64,000 bases of DNA from positions 124,001 to 188,000 of the forward strand of contig CAWCCX010000010.1 in the NCBI GenBank assembly GCA_963794155.1, written 5' to 3'. Position 1 is the stretch's first letter; each line of letters begins with the position of its first letter. This DNA is from Roseiarcus sp963794155. Its GTDB lineage: Bacteria; Pseudomonadota; Alphaproteobacteria; Rhizobiales; Beijerinckiaceae. Below the pieces are notes generated by a model that was not told the DNA's origin, did not search any database, and was given only the letters and a program-made list of their open reading frames with translations. Positions 26,544 to 35,547 of the stretch are shown piece by piece. The position numbers were made by a program, and so were the translations under genes.

Positions 26544-26836
26544 CCTGCGTCCATATCAGCCAGGGCAGTCCGGTTGCGTCATATCCCACCTGCGGACGAT
26601 CTTAAGGCCTGCGCCGCGCGGGGGCCAAGTCAAGTCGGGCCGTGAGCGCGACCGGTCGTGCGAATTTGCCTCGCCCAAGCATATCAGGCAGACATAGCGG
26701 CCCGACTAGGCCGCGCGAGCGCATTGGCTGAACCGGGCCGCACGAGCGCGAGCTCATCTCGGGAACGAAGAGCCTAGATTTGGCGTTCCCAAGGGACGCT
26801 GATGCAGCTCTCGCCGGAAGTGGTAGATCGTTACCG

Positions 26837-28864
26837 ATGGCCGATGACCCTCTCGGTTTGGCGCGATTGCCAAAGGTGAAAGTCCCGGCGGCTGAAACTC
26901 CGAGGTCCGAGCCCTTGCTGGGCTTGGCGACCGGCGTCGTTGTTGTCTCGGCGCTCTACCTGGCGCGGGATGTGCTCATCCCGATAACTTTGGCGATCTT
27001 TCTCAGCTTCTTTCTCGCTCCGATCGTGAAGTTGCTGCAGCGCGCCCGGCTGCCGAAGGTCGCCGCCGTCATCCTCGCGGTGGTCGTGGCGCTGGCGGTC
27101 ATACTCCTGGTCGGCGCGATCATCGGCTCGCAAATCAAGGCCCTCATTGGGAACTTGCCGCAATATCTCTCCACCGTGAACGACAAGATCGAGTTGGTTC
27201 ATCGAGTCGTGAACAGCCTGGTCACACAGGTGACCAGTCGTCTCGGCACGCTGCACGAACTCCCGACCCCGGCGCGCGGCTCGTTCGGCAACGCCGCGCC
27301 GGGACGGCCGCCGATGCCGGTCGTCATCGAATCTTCGTCGACCAGCTACCTCGAAACAGGCCGCGAGATTCTGGAGCCAATTCTTTCTCCCCTCGCAACC
27401 CTCGCGATCGTTCTCATCGTCACGATATTCATCCTCGTCCGGCAGGAGGATCTTCGCGATCGGCTGATACGCCTCTTCGGCTCTAATGATCTTCATCGAA
27501 CCACTCTCGCCATCGACGATGCAACGCAACGCCTGACCAGGTATTTTCTGACCCAAGCCGCGATCAATGCAAGCTTTGGGTTGTTTGTCGGCGTCGGTTT
27601 GTTTTTCATCGGCCTGCCGAGCCCGGTGCTTTGGGGCCTTCTCGCCGCGCTGCTGCGATTTGTACCCTATGTCGGATCGCTCACCGCCGCCGTGCTTCCC
27701 ATCGCGTTGGCCGCCGCGGTCGATCCGGGCTGGTCCATTGCGCTCTGGACAGCGGGGCTGTTCATCGTCGCCGAGGGCGTAACCGGGCAAGTCCTGGAGC
27801 CTGTGCTCTACGCCAGCAGCACAGGCTTGTCGCCAACGGCGGTCATCGTCGTCGCCATCTTCTGGAGCTGGATCTGGGGACCCATCGGCCTGATCTTGTC
27901 CACCCCGCTTACATTGTGTCTGGTCGTTGTCGGACGCCATGTCCGGCATCTTGAGTTTTTCGATGTGCTGCTGGGAGACCGCCCCGCCTTGACGCCGGTC
28001 GAAGGCCTCTATCAGCGATTGCTTGCCGGCGACCCAGACGAAATATTGGAGCAAGCGGAGACGCTGCTGAAAGGGCGCGCCCTTTCCTCGTACTACGATG
28101 ACATCGCTTTGAAGGCGCTGCGGCTGGTCGGCAGCGACATATCGCGCGGAGTGGTGCAGGATGCCCAGCTTGAAAAAATCCGGGAGGAAATGCTTGGACT
28201 GATCCAGGATCTTGAACCGCACGATGACCTCGACCCGGTGCTCACCGATAAGCAAGCCAAGGCGGCGGTGGTCGAGGTTGCGGGCGTCGCCCGCCCTGAA
28301 CGCGAGACCTCCTCCCAACCGGCGCCGGAAGAACATGTCCACGAGGACTCGCATCTACCCGAAATCTGGCGCACCGAACGAGGCGTGCTTTGCGTCCCAG
28401 GGCGCGGCGCCCTCGACGGCGTCGCGGCGGCGATGCTGGCGCAGTTGCTGCGCAAGCATGGGCTGGGCGCGCAAGCGGCGCCGCGTGACGCGTCGTCCAG
28501 GTCGGGGATCGGCGGCCTCGACCCCACCCGTGTCGCAATGGTGTGCATCACCTACGTCGAGCTTATCGGCAGCCCGCCGCATATGCGTTATCTCTTGCGC
28601 CGAATCCAACAACGATTTCCGCTCTCCCCGATCGTGATCGGGTTCTGGGAGCCGGATGAGGCGCCGCAGGGGGATCTATCGGCGCAGGGAATAACCGGTC
28701 GCACCGACGTTGCGAGTTCACTTCATGAGGCCGTGCGAAAATGCCTGGAGGAGGCGCATAAAGTGGAGCTGGCGGAACCCGCTCCAAGCCATGAAGGACA
28801 CGACCCCGCCGCGGACGCGACGTCGCAGGCGCGGTCTGGTGAAAGGGCAGGACTGAACAGCTAA
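26837..28864 (+). CDS. AI-2E/PerM-family membrane permease with long cytosolic tail
   Basis: The product is about 675 residues. The first 380 residues hold about eight hydrophobic segments, including PLLGLATGVVVVSALYLARD, ITLAIFLSFFLAPIV and SPVLWGLLAALLRFVPYVGS, the last being the conserved PxLWGxLxxxxxxIPYxG-like block of the AI-2E transporter family. The C-terminal 300 residues are soluble and of unknown function. The ATG at 26837 (MADDPLG) is favoured over one at 26780. The stop codon TAA at 28862-28864 is partly provided by the IS630 element inserted there; the ancestral stop was TAG. Substrates of this family vary, so no export role for AI-2 is claimed. Confidence 0.82.
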   Translation: MADDPLGLARLPKVKVPAAETPRSEPLLGLATGVVVVSALYLARDVLIPITLAIFLSFFLAPIVKLLQRARLPKVAAVILAVVVALAVILLVGAIIGSQIKALIGNLPQYLSTVNDKIELVHRVVNSLVTQVTSRLGTLHELPTPARGSFGNAAPGRPPMPVVIESSSTSYLETGREILEPILSPLATLAIVLIVTIFILVRQEDLRDRLIRLFGSNDLHRTTLAIDDATQRLTRYFLTQAAINASFGLFVGVGLFFIGLPSPVLWGLLAALLRFVPYVGSLTAAVLPIALAAAVDPGWSIALWTAGLFIVAEGVTGQVLEPVLYASSTGLSPTAVIVVAIFWSWIWGPIGLILSTPLTLCLVVVGRHVRHLEFFDVLLGDRPALTPVEGLYQRLLAGDPDEILEQAETLLKGRALSSYYDDIALKALRLVGSDISRGVVQDAQLEKIREEMLGLIQDLEPHDDLDPVLTDKQAKAAVVEVAGVARPERETSSQPAPEEHVHEDSHLPEIWRTERGVLCVPGRGALDGVAAAMLAQLLRKHGLGAQAAPRDASSRSGIGGLDPTRVAMVCITYVELIGSPPHMRYLLRRIQQRFPLSPIVIGFWEPDEAPQGDLSAQGITGRTDVASSLHEAVRKCLEEAHKVELAEPAPSHEGHDPAADATSQARSGERAGLNS

Positions 28865-29991
28865 GCAGACTCCCTCAGCTTGACCAACGAATCGCGGGTG
28901 TGATTTGATCTTCGCATTGATTCGCGGAGGCGGGGCGTGGCGGGCAAATCTCGGGTGACGGCGGGTGACCAACAGCGCAACGCACTGCTGACGTTAGCCC
29001 ATTCACGCGACCGGGGCGAGGCTGATCGGGCGCGGGCGATATTGCTGACGTTGTCGGGATGGACCAGCCCGCGCATTGCGGAAGCCTTCAGCGTGCGCGA
29101 AGACACGGTGCGTCTTTGGCGCAGCGAGTTCGCGCGCGGCGGTGTCGAGGCGTTGAAGGCGACCGTGGCGCCCGGCCCGCCACCGGTAAAGACCGAAGCC
29201 GCGCTGCGTGTCGTCGCGCCTCTGCTCGAAGCTCCCGTCGCCGACCGGCCCAACTGGACGATCCCGCGCCTCATGGCCGAGATCGAGGCGCGCGAGGGCG
29301 TCAAGATCGGCAAGTCGCAGTTGTCCAAGGCGTTGCGAAAAAAAACTTCCGTTGGCGGCGGCCCCGGCACACGCTGAAAGGCCGCCAGATTGCCGCCGAG
29401 ATCGAACGCGTGGGACTGCGCCTTCAACTGCGCAAGGCTCAGGCCGAAGCCGGCGACATCATCCTCCTCTACGGCGACGAGAGCGAGGCCCTGACGCACC
29501 CTTATCTGGCGCGGGCGTGGGCCTTGCGCGGTGCGGACCTGCGGGTGCCGGCGCCGGGTCAGGCCAAGAAAGTGGCGATAATCGGCTCACTCGATCATGT
29601 CACGCGCCAGTTGAGTGTGCATACGAGCCAGACCAAGCGCAGCCGCGACTTCATCGCTCACCTCGAGCAACTCGACCACCTGTTCGGTCCTCACCCAGGA
29701 CGGGCAATAAAACCGGTCGTACTGGTCGAGGACAACGGGCCGGTCCATGTCAGCAAGCTCACTCTTAAAGCCATCGAGGCGCGCAAACACTGGCTCACCG
29801 TCGAGTGGCTGCCAAAATACGCACCCGAACTCAACGACATCGAGGTTGTCTGGCACGATCTCAAGGCGCGCCATCTGGCCCATCAGACCTTCGCTGATGC
29901 CGACGCCCTCGACCGCGCAATCCACGCAGCCGTGGCTGCCCTGAACCGGGAGCGAACCGTCAATCCGTTGGTCATTCAAAGAATCTCTGCT
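28864..29991 (+). mobile_element. Complete IS630-type insertion sequence, 1128 bp
   Basis: The left end starts AGCAGACTCC and the right end is ATCTCTGCT; GACCAACG recurs within both ends as an inverted repeat (28880-28888 region and 29966-29973 region). A TA dinucleotide flanks each side (28862-28863 and 29992-29993), the expected IS630/mariner-type target duplication. It carries a transposase made from two frames. It landed exactly in the overlapping stop codons of two convergent genes. Confidence 0.88.
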
Positions 29992-29994
29992 TAG
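28937..29994 (+). CDS. IS630-family transposase (two frames joined by slippage)
   Basis: The first frame (28937-29377) encodes a helix-turn-helix region with WTSPRIAEAFSVREDTVRLW and a second DNA-binding part ending KALRKK. At a run of eight A residues (29338-29345) the -1 frame continues FRWRRPRHTLKGRQ, then the catalytic DDE residues in LLYGDESEALTHP, LVEDNGPVHVSK and YAPELNDIEVVW. The stop at 29994 overlaps the target site. The A-run matches the frameshifting scheme known in this family, so the split probably reflects normal expression, not decay. Confidence 0.88.
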
Positions 29995-31721
29995 CCGGCG
30001 AGCGCACTTTTCGTCCCGCCCGCGAGACGCCCGCCGGCGCGGACCGCGGCGATCGCCTCGTGCAGGGTGTCGAAGATCCTCTCCTCGCCGACCGCCGCGG
30101 CGACGCCGTGCCGGATGAGATCCGAGTGCAGGAAGGCGTTGACGCGCGCCAGCACCAGGCCGACTTTCGCGGCCTTGAGTTCGTCGACGAGGTCGCGGAC
30201 TGTCCGGGCGGCGGTATAGTCGAGGTCGAAGATCGCGGCGCAATCGACGACGAACCATTTGACCGGCTCCGGCGCGGCGGCGACGAGGGCGCGCACCTGG
30301 TCGGCGAAGAGGTCGGCGTTGGCGTAGAAGAGGTCGGCGCCGAACCGGTAGACGATCAGCCCGGGATCGGTCGTGAGGCCGGGAGCGAAAGGCTCCCACC
30401 GCTCCGAGGCGCCGGGGACCAGGACCATCGCAAACGGCCGGTAGCTGTGGCGGACGTGGCGGATCAGCGACGCCGTGATCGCGAGCAGGATGCCCTGCTC
30501 AACGCCGATCGCTGGCACCGCCGCGGCGGTGAACAGCGCCAGAAGAAATTCGCCCCGGCTTTCCCGCCTGATGGCGCTGAGGCCCTCAACGTCGATCATG
30601 CCAATGGCGATGGTGAACACGATGCTCGCCAGAACGCAGCGGGGCAGATATTGCAGCAGGCCGGTGAGGAACATCAGCACGACCGCCACGACGGCGGCGA
30701 AAACGAGCTGTGCGACCTGGCTCCGCGCCCCCGCCCCTTCCGCCATCGCCGTCTGGGTCGGGCTGCCGTTGACCACGAACGCGCCGCTGACGGCCGCGGC
30801 GGCGTTGGCGGCCGCCAGTCCGAGGATGTCGGCGTTCTCGTCAACCCGCTCCTTGTGCTTGACCGCGTAGAAGCGCGCCGTCGCCGCGCTCTGGGCGATG
30901 ATCATGACGAAGCACGAGCCGGCGACCGGCAACAGCGCCAGGGATTGGCTCCAGGTCACGCTCGGCCATTTGAGCGACGGCAGCCCGCCCGGGACCGGGC
31001 CGATGACCGCAAAACCGCGCTGGGCAAGATTGAACCAGGCGCTCGCCGCGATCATGCCCACAACCAGGATGAGCGGCGCCGGAAAGCGGGGCGCAAACCG
31101 GCGGCTGACGAGAATGGCCGCCGCGACGAAGATCGACAAGGCGGCGATGCGCCAATCAGCCGACGGCGCCGCGCGCGCGAGCTCCCAGAGCTGGACGAGC
31201 GTATGGCGGGAGGCGACAGCGACCCCCAGCATGTCGCCCAGCATCGCCACGCCGACCTGCACGCCGACTCCGGCCAGGAACCCAACCAGCGCCGTGCGCG
31301 AGAGGAAATCGGCGAGGAAGCCGGCCTTCAAGATCCGAGCGACCAACAGGAGGCCGGCCGTCTCCAACGTCAGCATGCCGACCAGCGCCATATACTCGTC
31401 GCTGGACGGCGTCGCCCATTGGGAGAGGGAGCCGGAGAAGATCGCCGCGGTGGCCGAATCCGCCGCGACCACCAAGTGGCGCGACGAACCGAAGAGGGCG
31501 AAGGCGATGAGCGGCAGAAGAACGGTGTAAAGGCCGGTGACGACCGGCGTGCCGGCGATACGGGTGTAGCCGAGCACTTGCGGGATATTCATCGAGGCGA
31601 GCGTCACGCCGGCGAACGCATCGCGCAGAGCGTCGCGCGGTTTGACCGGAAGGAGACCGCCGAGAATCCTGAACCTTACCGGCCGCGGTTGCGCGCCCGC
31701 TTCGCCGCCTGTTGGCGTCAA
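29991..31721 (-). CDS. SulP-family anion transporter with STAS domain
   Basis: The product is 576 residues. The transmembrane part contains the SulP signature region ASMNIPQVLGYTRIAGTPVV and GLYTVLLPLIAFALFGSSRHL, then about ten further hydrophobic segments including SGAFVVNGSPTQTAMAEGAGA. A C-terminal STAS domain follows with VKWFVVDCAAIFDLDYTAA. Family members carry sulfate, bicarbonate or other anions; the sequence does not decide which. The start is a TTG at 31721 preceded by GAGGAAA. The stop codon at 29991-29993 was rebuilt by the IS630 insertion. Confidence 0.92.
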   Translation of the reverse strand: MTPTGGEAGAQPRPVRFRILGGLLPVKPRDALRDAFAGVTLASMNIPQVLGYTRIAGTPVVTGLYTVLLPLIAFALFGSSRHLVVAADSATAAIFSGSLSQWATPSSDEYMALVGMLTLETAGLLLVARILKAGFLADFLSRTALVGFLAGVGVQVGVAMLGDMLGVAVASRHTLVQLWELARAAPSADWRIAALSIFVAAAILVSRRFAPRFPAPLILVVGMIAASAWFNLAQRGFAVIGPVPGGLPSLKWPSVTWSQSLALLPVAGSCFVMIIAQSAATARFYAVKHKERVDENADILGLAAANAAAAVSGAFVVNGSPTQTAMAEGAGARSQVAQLVFAAVVAVVLMFLTGLLQYLPRCVLASIVFTIAIGMIDVEGLSAIRRESRGEFLLALFTAAAVPAIGVEQGILLAITASLIRHVRHSYRPFAMVLVPGASERWEPFAPGLTTDPGLIVYRFGADLFYANADLFADQVRALVAAAPEPVKWFVVDCAAIFDLDYTAARTVRDLVDELKAAKVGLVLARVNAFLHSDLIRHGVAAAVGEERIFDTLHEAIAAVRAGGRLAGGTKSALAG

Positions 31722-31867
31722 TTCCCGATTTCCTCTACGCCCAAGTTGATTCGACCGTCATTTTACTATCACAATGAATCGCGGCGCGGCTCGCGCGGCC
31801 CGGCTCGCCCGCGCAGTCGAGCCTGATCGGCAGGCGCTCCGGCCTCGGCGGAGGGAGATCCGAAACC

Positions 31868-32722
31868 TTGGACTATCGAAAGAAGTTCCGCGTCAAACCA
31901 GGCGAAAAGCTGCGGCTCAGCAAGGTCGATCCATCGTTCACCGGCGAGCACGAATCCGACGCGATGGCGAAAGAGGCCACGGAACACTGCCGCGCCAAAC
32001 TCGCCCGCCAGCAAAGCCTACTCTATGCCGAGCACAAACACTCGATCCTGGTCGTGCTCCAGGCGATGGACGCGGGCGGCAAGGACGGCACGATCAAGCA
32101 CGTATTCAGCGGCGTCAATCCGCAAGGCGTGCGCGTCGCCAGCTTCAAGCAGCCGAATTCGACCGAACTCGCCCATGATTTCCTTTGGCGCGTCCATCCC
32201 CACGCCCCGGGCAGGGGCGAAATCGCGATCTTCAACCGTTCGCAGTATGAGGACGTGCTGGTGACGCGGGTCCACAAGCTCATCAACAAGGCGGCCTGGA
32301 CCCGGCGCTACCGCGAGATTCGCGATTTCGAGGCTCTGCTGACCCAGAGCGGGACCACGATCCTCAAATTCTTCCTCCATATCAGCAAGGAAGAGCAGCT
32401 TGCCCGTTTCGCCGAACGCCTCGAAGACCCGGGGCGAAATTGGAAGATCAGCGAGGCCGACTATACGGAACGCGAGTTCTGGGACGACTACGTCGAGGCG
32501 TTCGAGGACGCCATTCGCGCCACCAGCACCCGTGAGGCGCCGTGGTACGTGATTCCGTCGAACGCCAAATGGTTCCGCAACCTGGCGGTGTCGCAAATCA
32601 TTGCCGACGCCATGGCCGATCTCGGCCTCGCCTACCCGCCGCCGTCGGTTAACCTCGCTGAAATCCGGCGCAAATATCATGCCGCCGTCCGGCAGGGCGG
32701 AAGGGCCCGTAAGAAGGCCTGA
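31868..32722 (+). CDS. ppk2: Polyphosphate kinase 2 family protein
   Basis: The product is 284 residues. Walker A-like VVLQAMDAGGKDGTIKHV is near residue 65, the lid-region GEIAIFNRSQYEDVLVTRVH near 120, and FFLHISKEEQLARFAERLEDP near 170, all hallmarks of PPK2 enzymes that transfer phosphate between polyphosphate and nucleotides. The single-domain length fits class I or III. The start is taken as TTG at 31868, since GGAGGGAGAT lies just upstream and no ATG is placed well. It is divergent from the SulP gene and upstream of the ABC exporter. Confidence 0.92.
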   Translation: MDYRKKFRVKPGEKLRLSKVDPSFTGEHESDAMAKEATEHCRAKLARQQSLLYAEHKHSILVVLQAMDAGGKDGTIKHVFSGVNPQGVRVASFKQPNSTELAHDFLWRVHPHAPGRGEIAIFNRSQYEDVLVTRVHKLINKAAWTRRYREIRDFEALLTQSGTTILKFFLHISKEEQLARFAERLEDPGRNWKISEADYTEREFWDDYVEAFEDAIRATSTREAPWYVIPSNAKWFRNLAVSQIIADAMADLGLAYPPPSVNLAEIRRKYHAAVRQGGRARKKA

Positions 32723-32762
32723 TCCAGGGCGCCGGTCAGCGATTTTCATTAAATCGCCGCCC

Positions 32763-34610
32763 ATGATATGGACGGCGCGGCCCGGTTTGCGCCGGGACGC
32801 GGCGCGAGGGACTGAGGCATTGTGGGTTTGGCATAACGCCCGCGAGCGAGCGAGCTCCTTTCTCAACTCGCCTTCGAACACGCTCCTGCGCCGGCTCCTT
32901 CTCGATCAGGGCCTAAAGCACTGGAAAGGCTATCTCTTCGCCTTCGCGATGATGGGCATGATCGCGGCCACGACCGCGCTCTCGGCCTGGATCATCGGGC
33001 GGGTCGTCGATCAGGTCTTTGTCGGCCGCAACCTGACCGCGCTGTCGGAGATCACGGCCGCGATCATGGTCATCTATACGGTCAAGGGCGTGGCCACCTA
33101 CGGCCAGCAGGTCGTCATGTCGCGGGTCGGCAACGCCATCGTCGCCGACATCCAGCGGCAGATCTTCGACCAGATGCTCAGGATGAAGGTCAGCTATTAC
33201 AGCCGGTCGCATTCCTCGGAATTCATCGCCCGCCAGTCGTTCATCTCGCAGTCGGCGAGCAGCGTGCTCAACGTCCTCATCACCACTTTTTCGCGCGATG
33301 CGCTGACCATCGTCGGGCTCGTCATCGTGATGGTGTCGACAGATCCCTTGCTGTCGATCCTGGCGCTGATGTTCGTGCCATTGGCGGCGGTCGGCGTGCG
33401 CAAGATCGGCGTCCGGGTGCGCGGCATCATGGCGACCGAGTTCCAGGGCGCGCTGCAGATGATGGAGTCGCTTGCCGAGACCGTGCAGGGCATCCGCATC
33501 GTCAAGGCCTTCACCCTCGAAGACTTCATGCGCGCACGGCAGGACAAAGCCATCACCGGCTTCCAGGCGGCCTCGAACAAACTCGCCCGGGTCAGTTCGC
33601 GCACGAGCCCGATCATGGAAACGCTGGGCGGCTTCGCCATCGCTGCGGTCGTGCTTTACAGCGGCTATTCCGTTATCATCCGCGGCAATTCGCCCGGGAA
33701 CCTGTTCTCGTTCATCACGTCGGTGATCATGCTTTACGAGCCGATGAAACGGGTGGCGCGGCTGCATGTCGACGTGTCGACGAGCCTCTTCGGCGTCGGC
33801 CTGCTCTATAAGTTCCTCGACGAGCGCGATTACGAGGAGGACGAGCCGAACACGCGCGAGCTCGAGGTCCACGCTGGCCGGATCGAATTTCGCGACGTGA
33901 ATTTCGCCTACCGGCCCGGCGAGCCTGTCCTGCACGCCGTCAGTTTCGTCGCCGAAGCGGGCCGGACGACGGCGCTGGTCGGCCGCTCGGGCGGCGGCAA
34001 ATCGACGATGATGAACCTCATCCTGCGGCTCTACGAAGTCGAGTCGGGGCAGATCCTGTGTGACGGCGTCGACACCGCGACCGTCGGGCTCACGTCGCTT
34101 AGGCGCCAGATCGCCTATGTCGCGCAGGAGAATTTCCTGTTCAAGGGCTCGCTGCGCGACAACATCGCCATGGGCCGGCCGGGCGCGAGCGACGAGGAGA
34201 TCGTCGCCGCCGCCAAAGCGGCCTATGCCCACGATTTCATCATGACCTTTGAGGGCGGTTACGACTCGCCTTGCGGCGAGCAGGGGATGCAACTTTCCGG
34301 CGGCCAGCGTCAGCGCATCGCCATCGCGCGGGCCTTCCTCAAGGACGCGCCGATCATCCTGCTTGATGAAGCGACCTCGGCGCTCGATTCCGAATCCGAA
34401 CAGGCGATCCAGAAGGCTTTGCGCACGCTGTGCGAGGGCCGCACGACGATCGTCATCGCCCACCGGCTGTCGACGGTAGCGCAGGCCGACGAGATCTGCG
34501 TCATCGATCGCGGCCGAATTGTCGAGCGCGGCCGCCACGTCGAGCTCCTGGCGCAAGGGCGCACTTATAGCCACATCGCCCAGACGCAGTTCCCGCGCGA
34601 CGCCGCTTGA
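32763..34610 (+). CDS. MsbA-type ABC exporter, fused membrane and ATPase domains
   Basis: The product is about 615 residues. Six hydrophobic segments occupy residues 55-330 (AMMGMIAATTALSAWIIGRV, LTIVGLVIVMVS, FAIAAVVLYSGYSVI). The ATPase domain has Walker A GRSGGGKST, Q-loop AYVAQENFLF, signature LSGGQRQRIAIARA, Walker B IILLDEATSALD and the switch histidine in VIAHRLST. A homodimeric exporter of lipids or other hydrophobic compounds is likely, but the substrate is unknown. The start is uncertain: the ATG at 32763 is listed, but a TTG at 32820 with GAGGG upstream begins closer to the conserved region. Confidence 0.9.
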   Translation: MIWTARPGLRRDAARGTEALWVWHNARERASSFLNSPSNTLLRRLLLDQGLKHWKGYLFAFAMMGMIAATTALSAWIIGRVVDQVFVGRNLTALSEITAAIMVIYTVKGVATYGQQVVMSRVGNAIVADIQRQIFDQMLRMKVSYYSRSHSSEFIARQSFISQSASSVLNVLITTFSRDALTIVGLVIVMVSTDPLLSILALMFVPLAAVGVRKIGVRVRGIMATEFQGALQMMESLAETVQGIRIVKAFTLEDFMRARQDKAITGFQAASNKLARVSSRTSPIMETLGGFAIAAVVLYSGYSVIIRGNSPGNLFSFITSVIMLYEPMKRVARLHVDVSTSLFGVGLLYKFLDERDYEEDEPNTRELEVHAGRIEFRDVNFAYRPGEPVLHAVSFVAEAGRTTALVGRSGGGKSTMMNLILRLYEVESGQILCDGVDTATVGLTSLRRQIAYVAQENFLFKGSLRDNIAMGRPGASDEEIVAAAKAAYAHDFIMTFEGGYDSPCGEQGMQLSGGQRQRIAIARAFLKDAPIILLDEATSALDSESEQAIQKALRTLCEGRTTIVIAHRLSTVAQADEICVIDRGRIVERGRHVELLAQGRTYSHIAQTQFPRDAA

Positions 34611-34741
34611 GACGACGTCGCGGGTTGAACGACGATCGCGACCTCATTTCCGGGCCTCCCTCCGAGATCCCTCGACCGTCGACTTGCGCGCTCCGCTAAT
34701 TCGTTGAAGCATGGCGCGATTCTCCGACCGCAAGACGCCGC

Positions 34742-35536
34742 ATGCAGGATCCAATCAACTCGGTGATTCTCTTTGCAATTCTGTGCGCAAGCTCCATCCT
34801 CGGCTTTTTCGTCCATCCCCGCCTGCCCGAACGGCATCGATCGCCGCAATCGATCGCCCTCGTGCAACTCGCGATCTCGCTTCTCGTCACCTTCACCGCG
34901 ATCGTGCTTGGACTATTGACGACCTCGGTCAAGGACGGATTTGACACCGCCTACAACGCCCGCGGCGAATATGCCGCCCAGCTCGCCCAGATGGACCGCT
35001 GCCTCAGCGACTATGGGCCCGAGACAGCGCCGATCCGGGCGCAGCTTAAGAGCTATGTCGCCGCCGTCATCGCCAGCACCTGGCCAGACGAGCCGCCGCC
35101 TGCCGGCGTCACCTATCCGAACACAGCGGAAATGCCACTGACCGGCGAAGTCCCCGTCCTCGCCAATCTCATGAACGACGTCGGACTCGAGACCCGCTCG
35201 CTGCAACCGAAGGACAATCTGCACCAGACCCTGCTGGCGGCTTGCGTCCTGCAATATCATGATTTGATCCAGGCCCGGTGGAAGGTGATCGAGGGCGTGC
35301 GCGGGTCGATCTCGGCGCCTTTCTACTGGGTGCTGACGTTCTGGCTTGCACTGCTCTTCGGCACGTTCTGCCTGACCGCGCCGCCGAACCCGATGGTGGT
35401 GACGGTGATCGCTCTCTGCGCGGTGTCGGTCACCGTCATTGTCTTTGTGATCCTCGACATGGACGAACCCTATGGAGGCCTGTTCGGCGTTCCCAGCACG
35501 TCGATGCGCAATGCGCTCGCCGACATGATGCGGTGA
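34742..35536 (+). CDS. DUF4239 (bestrophin-like) membrane protein, copy 1
   Basis: The product is 264 residues. Two membrane segments near the N-terminus (VILFAILCASSILGFFV and LAISLLVTFTAIVLGLLT) are followed by a soluble loop of about 120 residues and two C-terminal segments (FYWVLTFWLALLFGTFCL and VTVIALCAVSVTVIVFVI). The end ILDMDEPYGGLFGVPSTSM fits the DUF4239 family. A second member is at 39171-39923 on the other strand. The stop is 11 bp before the start of the quinohaem dehydrogenase, suggesting co-expression. The function is unknown; channel activity is only suggested by family resemblance. Confidence 0.78.
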   Translation: MQDPINSVILFAILCASSILGFFVHPRLPERHRSPQSIALVQLAISLLVTFTAIVLGLLTTSVKDGFDTAYNARGEYAAQLAQMDRCLSDYGPETAPIRAQLKSYVAAVIASTWPDEPPPAGVTYPNTAEMPLTGEVPVLANLMNDVGLETRSLQPKDNLHQTLLAACVLQYHDLIQARWKVIEGVRGSISAPFYWVLTFWLALLFGTFCLTAPPNPMVVTVIALCAVSVTVIVFVILDMDEPYGGLFGVPSTSMRNALADMMR

Positions 35537-35547
35537 GGAGGCGGCGA

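Noticed and set aside
26831..28354. Long minus-strand frame opposite the AI-2E-type permease
   Set aside because: It is highly charged, lacks a fold, and mirrors the codon pattern of the permease, as expected for an antisense shadow.
30060..31826. Long plus-strand frame opposite the SulP gene
   Set aside because: It is an antisense shadow; the minus strand has clear SulP and STAS motifs.
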